Source of the DNA: Chryseobacterium gleum
GTDB lineage: Bacteria; Bacteroidota; Bacteroidia; Flavobacteriales_D; Sanyastnellaceae
NCBI GenBank assembly: GCA_945881835.1
Contig: CAMCVP010000019.1
Span: 1-37,912, forward strand
Direction: 5' to 3'
DNA: 37,912 nucleotides
The notes beneath the pieces are model-generated. The model did no database searches. It had not been told where the DNA came from and saw nothing but the letters and a program-made list of their open reading frames with translations. Of the stretch, positions 32,766-37,912 are shown piece by piece (within the stretch, counting starts at the first letter, position 1; every line of letters begins with the position of its first letter). Made by a program: the position numbers and the translations under genes.

Positions 32766-33402
32766 GAACCCTGTTTTAGAGCTATTAAAATTCAAAGACC
32801 AACCCATTGGTACGCAAGTGTTATTGGGAATATTGAGGGATTATAGCCGTCCGTATGATAAGATTATTGATCTTGTTCAACAGGGATATATTGCTCAATT
32901 GAGAAAGGGGTTGTATATGATTTCTTCAAAGGTGAGTAATACTTTTCCCGAATCCTTTTTAATCGCCAATCAATTGTACGGTCCGAGTTATGTGTCCATA
33001 GATTCCGCTTTGTCTTATTGGGGATTCATTCCAGAGAGAGTATTCGAGACAACGAGTGTAACAGTGCGTCTATCAAAGAATTTCTCTACGGAAGTCGGAA
33101 CCTTTAGTTTTACGCATATCCCGAAATCGTATTATCCTTTGGGTATTCAGTCCGTAGCCCTAACGGAAACACAGCACGTGCTAATGGCCAGTCCCGAGAA
33201 AAGTCTTTGCGACAAAATAATAACCACGGCTGGAATTAATCTTCGAAGTAAGAAGCAAGCGCAATCTTACTTGCTGGATGATCTGCGAATAGATCATGAA
33301 AAATTGGTCGAGTTGAATGTTACTGAAATGTCGAATTGGCTCTCGTTAGCGCCAAAAGCGAATAGTTTGAAAACACTCATTGAAGCAATTTCAGAATTAT
33401 GA
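32764..33402 (+). CDS. abiEi: AbiEi-family antitoxin/transcriptional regulator
   Basis: This 212-residue protein has a short N-terminal winged HTH (VLLGILRDYSRPYDKIIDL, then GYIAQLRKGLYMI) typical of the AbiEi antitoxin family. The AbiEi C-terminal part follows: SFLIANQLYGPSYVSIDSAL, SYWGFIPE, SVTVRLSKNF and SPEKSLCDKI are family-like stretches. Its role would be to repress the operon and to neutralise the AbiEii nucleotidyltransferase toxin. The stop overlaps the toxin start by 4 bp (ATGA), supporting coupling. The inverted repeats over its promoter are the expected binding sites. Confidence 0.85.
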   Translation: MNPVLELLKFKDQPIGTQVLLGILRDYSRPYDKIIDLVQQGYIAQLRKGLYMISSKVSNTFPESFLIANQLYGPSYVSIDSALSYWGFIPERVFETTSVTVRLSKNFSTEVGTFSFTHIPKSYYPLGIQSVALTETQHVLMASPEKSLCDKIITTAGINLRSKKQAQSYLLDDLRIDHEKLVELNVTEMSNWLSLAPKANSLKTLIEAISEL

Positions 33403-34262
33403 TAAAACAATGGATTGAATCCTACGAGCCGAAGAATGTTCAAGAAACAGAACAAGCTCTTAGAGAGATTATGCAAGAGATTACACTTGCAGGATTGCAC
33501 AGAGCTAATTTTTTTAAGCATGCAGCATTTTACGGTGGTACTGCACTTCGAATATTCCACGGTCTGGAGAGGTTTTCGGAAGACTTAGATTTTTCTCTTG
33601 TAGAAAAAAATCCTGACTTCAAGTTAGAGCCTTTTTTCAATGCTGTAATTGAAGAGTTTGAATCGCTGGGATTGAAGGTAAGCCTTCATCAAAAACTAAA
33701 GTCGAAAAGTTCGTCAATAGATTCAGCCTTTTTGAAGTCTGACACCTTGTGGAATGAGTTGGTTTTCGAAAGTTCGATACCACAGCTGCGAATGACCACC
33801 AAACCTGTGATTAAAATAAAAATTGAAGTCGATACCAATCCACCCCTTCATTTTGAAACTGAAAATCTCCTCTTAACTAAGCCGTTTTCTTTTTACGTCA
33901 ATTGCTTTACATTGCCCAATCTGTTCGCTGGAAAAATGCATGCTTTACTTTTTCGAAAATGGAAAGACAGAGTGAAAGGCCGCGACTGGTATGACTTAGC
34001 GTGGTATATAAAGAATGGAGTGCAACTCAACTTAGAACACTTTTGCAATCGCGCAATCGAAAGCGGCGATTGGCAAGATTCAACCATTAGTAGGGCACAA
34101 TTAATTTCCTTGTTAGAAAACAAAATCAATTCAGTCGATATAAATAAAGTCAAAGACGATGTCATTCGTTTTATTCCAGACAGAGCAGAATTAGACATTT
34201 GGTCGAAGGAGTATTTTCAGGCGTTGATTAGGAAATTGAAATCGGGACACAACACGTTGTGA
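33399..34262 (+). CDS. abiEii: AbiEii-family nucleotidyltransferase toxin
   Basis: This 287-residue protein belongs to the AbiEii/AbiGii nucleotidyltransferase family, toxins that can modify RNA such as tRNA acceptor ends and are linked to phage abortive infection. The core motif is FYGGTALRIFHGLERFSEDLDFSL (residues about 46-69), with GG-T and D-L-D residues for nucleotide and metal. A later FAGKMHALLFRKW and VKGRDWYDLAWY (RDWYDL) are also diagnostic. The last five residues, GHNTL, and the stop codon are coded by the first word and linker of array A2, so the natural 3' end may have been replaced. It forms an operon with the antitoxin gene before it. Confidence 0.9.
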   Translation: MIKQWIESYEPKNVQETEQALREIMQEITLAGLHRANFFKHAAFYGGTALRIFHGLERFSEDLDFSLVEKNPDFKLEPFFNAVIEEFESLGLKVSLHQKLKSKSSSIDSAFLKSDTLWNELVFESSIPQLRMTTKPVIKIKIEVDTNPPLHFETENLLLTKPFSFYVNCFTLPNLFAGKMHALLFRKWKDRVKGRDWYDLAWYIKNGVQLNLEHFCNRAIESGDWQDSTISRAQLISLLENKINSVDINKVKDDVIRFIPDRAELDIWSKEYFQALIRKLKSGHNTL

Positions 34263-34554
34263 TGACCTTCTTCGAAGGATGACGGCGAAGCCGATGACAA
34301 TCTTCGATTGATGACACAACACGTTGTGATGACCTTCTACGAAGGATGACGGCGAAGCCGATGACAATCTTCGATTGATGACACAACACGTTGTGATGAC
34401 CACTTCGTGGATGATCGTTCCGGATGACGCTCCGCGAAGCGGTCATCGAACTTGTTCGTCATCGATTGTAAATCGTCATCAAACGAAGTTTGTCATCACC
34501 TCCGGTGTCATCCGCTCCGCGGTCATCACCTTCGGTGTCATCACACGAAGTGTG
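34248..34554. repeat. Family A palindromic word array, copy A2
   Basis: The left part uses ATGA linkers and repeats a four-word module with 67-bp period (34248, 34315, third start 34382): CACAACACGTTGTG, CCTTC-TTC-GAAGG (or TAC loop), CGGC-GAA-GCCG, CAATC-TTC-GATTG. After CCAC-TTC-GTGG and CG-TTC-CG the linkers change to TCAT, the reverse complement, around 34430-34445. The right words are CGAACTTGTTCG, CGATT-GTA-AATCG, CAAAC-GAA-GTTTG, CACC-TCC-GGTG, CCGC-TCC-GCGG, CACC-TTC-GGTG and CACAC-GAA-GTGTG. The left end supplies the stop codon of abiEii. Confidence 0.95.
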
Positions 34555-34570
34555 TATTATCTTCGCGCTC

Positions 34571-36979
34571 ATGAAATCTATCATCACCACCTTTTTCCTG
34601 ACATTCATCACTCTCCTTTCCTTCGCCCAAACCACAACTCTCACCGGTGTTGTTGAAGGTATTGATGCTGGAAAGACAGAGAGCTTAGCTTTCGTAAGTG
34701 TGAGTGTTCATGCGGTGAAGGACAGTTTGGTGTTGAAGGCGACGGCTTCGGATAACGGTGGATTATTCAGTTTGGAAATTGAAAGTGCCGATTCAGTGTT
34801 GGTGTATTTCAACATCATTGGATACAAGCCTATTTGGAAAAAGATTGCGGTAAGTGCAAGTGTGAACCTTGGAACGGTGCAGCTGGCAAGGATTTCAGCG
34901 GTGACGTCTGAAATGGAATTTGTGGCGAAGAAACCTCTTGTGCAAGTGCAAGCCGATAAAACCATTTTCAATGTGGAAGGAACGGCGAATGCGGTTGGAT
35001 TGAATGCCTTGGAATTGTTGCGCCGCGCGCCAGGTGTTGTCATTGATAACAACAACAACATTTCCGTAAAAGGAAAGTCTGGAATTACGGTTTACATCGA
35101 CGGAAGAATTTCTCCGCTTCAAGGTTCGCAGTTGTCTGACTTCTTGAAAAGCACACCTTCTTCATCGATTGAAAAAATTGAGATCATCACGAATCCCTCT
35201 GCACGCTTCGATGCCGCGGGTACTGCCGGTATTTTGAATATCGTCATGAAGAAGAACAGCAACTACGGACAGAATGCGACGTTCGGATTGGGATATGGAA
35301 ATCAGATTTATGGAAAGATTAACGGTTCCTTCACCTACAACAGAAGGAAAGGGAAGACCAATGTCTACGCGACTTATGGAAATAATTTTTCAGAAGATTG
35401 GGGGTATATGCGTTTCTACAAAGAACAGAATGGAATCTTCTTCGATCAGAATTCATACACTTATTCCAAGAACAAATCTCACTATGGAAAGGCGGGTATT
35501 GATATTTCCATCAACGACAAGAACACCATTGGCTTTTCAGTGAATGGCAATCTTTCAAATGATCTATGGGATAGCCACGGTTCAACGCCTATTGGAAGTA
35601 TAGCGCCGGGTGCCGGGGTTGACAGTACCTTGGAAGCGAATTCTACAAACGATGGATATCGCAACAATTACGGAGCGAATGTCAACTACCAATGGAAGGG
35701 ATCGAACGAGAAAGAACTGACCGTTGATGCGAATTATGGATTATACGACATTGACAACGGGAACTTCCAACCCAACAGATACATAGGTTCTGACGGAAGC
35801 TTGTTGAACGAGCGTGTTTATCAAAATAATACAGCAACTAAGATTAACATTGCTATTGTTCGCGCTGACTACAGTTTCAGTTGGAAAAAAATCAAGTGGG
35901 AAGCGGGGTTGAAAGGCACGCAAGTGAACACGAACAACAAGCTTGACTTCTTCAATGTGTATGGAAATGTTTTCAGCGTAGATTCAAATCTCACCAATGC
36001 ATTCGACTACAAGGAACGCGTGCTAGCGGCATACGCCAACGCTTCTGGGAAGTACAAAAAATTCGGATGGCAAGTGGGAGTGCGCGCTGAAAACACGAAA
36101 AGCAACGGCGAGTTATTCGCACTAACACCGCAACCTCTTTCGAAAGTAGATCGCTTGTACACAAACTTCTTTCCAAGTGCGGCAATCACTTTCGACCACA
36201 AAGAGACAAGTACCTTCAACTTAACCTACAGTCGCAGAATTGACAGACCAAGTTACCAGTCGTTGAATCCGTTCGAGTCGCGTCTCGACGAACTTTCCTA
36301 TTCACGCGGTAACGCGTTCCTTCAACCCCAATACACCGATGCGTTGGAGTTAAGTCACACGTTGTTCTACATGCTCACGAGTTCAATCGGTTACAGCAAG
36401 ACCAACGGATTCTTCACCGAGATTACAGATACCACAGAGTTTTCGCGTTCGTTCATTCAAACGCGTAACCTTGGATACAGAGAGAACATCACGTTCAACA
36501 TTGGAAGTCCTGTTCCCATTGCGAAGTGGTGGGACGGTTATGTGAATATGGGCGTGTACAACATTCACAACCGCGCAACCTTCGAAGACGGCAACACCAT
36601 TGACCTTCGTGCAACGTCGTACAACATCTTCATGCAAAACACCTTCAAGTTCAACAAGACCACCTCGTTCGAACTCTCTGGATTCTTCAACGGTCCGAGC
36701 GTATGGGGCGGCACTTTCCGCAACAAGCCTATGGGTGGAATGGACGTTGCCTTCCAAAAAACTTTCTTAGACGACAAGCTCGTTCTTCGTCTCGCCTACG
36801 GCGACATTCTTCGCACCATGCGTTGGAGAGGCATTTCTCAATACGCCGGTCTCTACATGGACGCCAGCGGCCTCTGGGAATCGCGCACCGCGCGTATCAA
36901 TCTCACCTGGAAGATTGGGAATCAGAAGTTGAAGGAGAAGAAGGCGTCACAAGTTGACGAGTTCAAACGCGTTAAATAA
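34571..36979 (+). CDS. TonB-dependent receptor / outer-membrane beta-barrel protein
   Basis: This 802-residue outer-membrane protein starts with a signal peptide (MKSIITTFFLTFITLLSFA, cut before QTTT). A carboxypeptidase-regulatory-like beta-sandwich follows at about 24-110. A plug domain at about 115-225 contains VIDNNNNISVKGKSGITVYI and ARFDAAGTAGILNIVMKK. The rest is a beta-barrel of the OMP_b-brl_3 type, ending with alternating strands (WESRTARINLTWKIGN). Substrate is unknown. A frame open from TTG 34490 would add 27 residues coded by array A2, but the signal peptide and the -7-like TATCTTCG (34558-34565) mark ATG 34571 as the start. No partner SusD-like gene is present, so it is probably not a SusC. 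Confidence 0.88.
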   Translation: MKSIITTFFLTFITLLSFAQTTTLTGVVEGIDAGKTESLAFVSVSVHAVKDSLVLKATASDNGGLFSLEIESADSVLVYFNIIGYKPIWKKIAVSASVNLGTVQLARISAVTSEMEFVAKKPLVQVQADKTIFNVEGTANAVGLNALELLRRAPGVVIDNNNNISVKGKSGITVYIDGRISPLQGSQLSDFLKSTPSSSIEKIEIITNPSARFDAAGTAGILNIVMKKNSNYGQNATFGLGYGNQIYGKINGSFTYNRRKGKTNVYATYGNNFSEDWGYMRFYKEQNGIFFDQNSYTYSKNKSHYGKAGIDISINDKNTIGFSVNGNLSNDLWDSHGSTPIGSIAPGAGVDSTLEANSTNDGYRNNYGANVNYQWKGSNEKELTVDANYGLYDIDNGNFQPNRYIGSDGSLLNERVYQNNTATKINIAIVRADYSFSWKKIKWEAGLKGTQVNTNNKLDFFNVYGNVFSVDSNLTNAFDYKERVLAAYANASGKYKKFGWQVGVRAENTKSNGELFALTPQPLSKVDRLYTNFFPSAAITFDHKETSTFNLTYSRRIDRPSYQSLNPFESRLDELSYSRGNAFLQPQYTDALELSHTLFYMLTSSIGYSKTNGFFTEITDTTEFSRSFIQTRNLGYRENITFNIGSPVPIAKWWDGYVNMGVYNIHNRATFEDGNTIDLRATSYNIFMQNTFKFNKTTSFELSGFFNGPSVWGGTFRNKPMGGMDVAFQKTFLDDKLVLRLAYGDILRTMRWRGISQYAGLYMDASGLWESRTARINLTWKIGNQKLKEKKASQVDEFKRVK

Positions 36980-36985
36980 TCCTAA

Positions 36986-37174
36986 CCAGCGAAGCTGGAT
37001 GACACAACACGTTGTGATGACCGCGGAGCGGATGACGCAACGGAGTTGCGATGACCGCGGAGCGGATGACGGCGGAGCCGATGACACCGGAGGTGATGAC
37101 CTTCTTCGAAGGATGACACATTACATGTGATGACAATCTTCGATTGATGACCGCGATGCGGATGACCCTGCGGG
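36986..37174. repeat. Family A palindromic word array, copy A3
   Basis: Twelve words joined by ATGA throughout: CCAGC-GAA-GCTGG, CACAACACGTTGTG, CCGC-GGA-GCGG, CGCAAC-GGA-GTTGCG, CCGC-GGA-GCGG, CGGC-GGA-GCCG, CACC-GGA-GGTG, CCTTC-TTC-GAAGG, CACAT-TAC-ATGTG, CAATC-TTC-GATTG, CCGC-GAT-GCGG and CCC-TGC-GGG. No linker reversal is seen here. Five consecutive words carry the same GGA loop with five different or recurring stems. The following 149 bp to the next gene show nothing recognisable. Confidence 0.95.
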
Positions 37175-37323
37175 ATGATTGTTTATACGTAAAATGGTTA
37201 TATCTACAAGGTTTGAAGGTGTTGGATTTCCGAGGGAATTGCGAATATTTTATATGAAAATCACATAACCGTTAATTGCGAGAACAGAGTTGTGAAAAGA
37301 ATTTTGATGAAATTCTATTCTCA

Positions 37324-37674
37324 ATGAAGACTTCTATTGAACAAAAATCAAAAGCTCTTTCCTTCCAGATTTCAGAGGTTTGTAAAAAGCACCGCAAAGA
37401 TTACACGCACATCAAGACCATTGATCAATGTCTCAGAAGTTCTTCTTCTGTGGCTGCCAATATTCAAGAGGCACTTGCATCGCAAAGCAATAAAATGATT
37501 TTAAGTAAGCTATACATAAGCTTAAGAGAAGCGAAAGAAACAAACTTCTGGATAGAGAAATTCCAACATGACAGAATCATTTCCGATATTGAACAGCACA
37601 GTCTGAAAACGCAGTGTAATCAGGTTATTCGGGAGTTGTATGCATTTATAAAGTTTATTAAGAAGAGAGGTTAA
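37324..37674 (+). CDS. Four-helix-bundle protein (23S rRNA IVP family)
   Basis: This 116-residue helical protein matches the four-helix-bundle family first seen in 23S rRNA intervening sequences and in the Avd accessory protein of diversity-generating retroelements. Family-like marks are SFQISEVCKKH, CLRSSSSVAANIQEALAS (the 'R-S-x3-A-N-I-x-E' helix) and LYISLREAKETNFWIEKF. I use ATG 37324; a TTG at 37276 would extend it by 16 residues. Its function is unknown; no 23S rRNA or reverse transcriptase lies nearby. Its 3' end shares 12 bp with the higA end and runs straight into array A4. Confidence 0.85.
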   Translation: MKTSIEQKSKALSFQISEVCKKHRKDYTHIKTIDQCLRSSSSVAANIQEALASQSNKMILSKLYISLREAKETNFWIEKFQHDRIISDIEQHSLKTQCNQVIRELYAFIKFIKKRG

Positions 37675-37676
37675 CA

Positions 37677-37912
37677 CACTTCGTGATGACACTTCGTGAT
37701 GACACTACGTGATGACACTTCGTGATGACACTACGTGATGACCGTTCCGGATGACCACTGCGTGGATTACCCTGCGGGATGACCGTTCCGGATGACCACT
37801 GCGTGGATTACCCTGCGGGATGACCGTTCCGGATGACCACTGCGTGGATTACCCTGCGGGATGACCGTTCCGGATGACCACTGCGTGGATTACCCTGCGG
37901 GATGACCGTTCC
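37677..37912. repeat. Family A palindromic word array, copy A4, with 41-bp tandem repeat
   Basis: The first part (37677-37740) has CAC-TTC-GTG or CAC-TAC-GTG words with ATGA linkers, changing only in the loop (TTC, TTC, TAC, TTC, TAC, with the first copy starting the array). From 37741 a 41-bp unit repeats four times exactly plus 8 bp to the window edge: words CCG-TTC-CGG, CCAC-TGC-GTGG and CCC-TGC-GGG with linkers ATGA, ATTA, ATGA. The array continues beyond the window. Confidence 0.96.

Noticed and set aside
34191-34446. Overlapping minus-strand frames of about 70 codons
   Set aside because: They are translations of the 67-bp modules in array A2 on the strand where ATGA reads TCAT and gives no stops; no independent evidence of coding.
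34490-34570. Longer N-terminus for the TonB-dependent receptor
   Set aside because: The added 27 residues are coded by the right half of array A2 from a TTG codon, and the signal peptide begins at ATG 34571.
34571-36979. SusC of a polysaccharide utilisation locus
   Set aside because: No SusD-like gene or glycoside hydrolase is adjacent, and the sequence fits the general outer-membrane beta-barrel type with a regulatory-like N-terminal domain.
37276-37323. Longer N-terminus for the four-helix-bundle protein
   Set aside because: It needs a TTG start; the ATG at 37324 gives the usual family length of about 115-120 residues.
37677-37912. CRISPR array
   Set aside because: The regular repeats resemble one at first sight, but there are no unique spacers: every segment is a palindromic word or a linker, the 41-bp units are identical, and no cas gene is near.
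24986-37912. Integron cassette array with attC sites
   Set aside because: Toxin-antitoxin genes between palindromic DNA suggest it, but the palindromes are multiple short words rather than one long attC hairpin, no conserved core site pairs are seen, genes run in both directions and no integrase is present in the window.

Overview
The window looks like a chromosomal piece of a Bacteroidota bacterium, probably of the flavobacterial side. The evidence is the protein families (a Wza-type export lipoprotein paired with a Wzc-type kinase, an UpxY-type NusG homologue, a TonB-dependent receptor of the outer-membrane beta-barrel type), the absence of Shine-Dalgarno sequences before most genes, and several -7 boxes matching the Bacteroidota consensus TAnnTTTG. 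No rRNA, tRNA, CRISPR or complete insertion sequence was seen. The left edge cuts a minus-strand transposase-like gene and the right edge cuts a repeat array.

Layout. (1) 0.3-23.0 kb is a capsule/exopolysaccharide locus on the plus strand: export lipoprotein and tyrosine kinase, GDP-mannose dehydratase, UpxY-type antiterminator, two UDP-sugar dehydrogenases, an AT-rich Wzx flippase - Wzy polymerase - glycosyltransferase block, a fused two-domain oxidoreductase, UDP-GlcNAc 2-epimerase, a heparinase II/III-like protein, a second glycosyltransferase, an SDR reductase and a WbpL/WecA-type initiating transferase. After a terminator and a well-formed promoter come an acyltransferase, rmlB and rmlA. 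Together these can make and activate sugars, build a repeat unit on undecaprenyl phosphate, flip, polymerise and export it. (2) 23.2-31.8 kb holds phospho-sugar mutase (minus strand), a HigBA toxin-antitoxin pair, an AlgI/AlgX-like O-acetylation pair, a polyprenol-phosphate mannose synthase and dihydroorotase. (3) 31.9-37.9 kb holds a MntA/HepT pair, an AbiEi/AbiEii pair, a TonB-dependent receptor and a four-helix-bundle protein.

The striking feature is a system of small palindromes filling the intergenic space. Each 'word' is a perfect short stem around a three-base loop (for example CAC-GAA-GTG, CC-TTC-GG, CTGAC-GTT-GTCAG). Words are strung together by a short constant linker. I see families with different linkers built on the same kind of words: A (ATGA), B (ATTGAT/ATCAAT), C (about TAAATTGAAGTAA), D (4-nt linkers, 15-bp period), F (AGA/TCT) and a looser E. 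In several arrays the linker switches to its reverse complement part-way, so the two halves could pair. Copies differ mostly in loops, or by paired changes in stems. One array lies in frame inside the phosphoglucomutase gene, and two homologous arrays in inverted orientation flank the HigBA module. I do not recognise this family from the literature I can recall, and its function is unknown.

Limits: all calls come from reading the sequence. Product names rest on motif recognition without database searches, sugar specificities are inferred, and promoter and operator calls are pattern matches.
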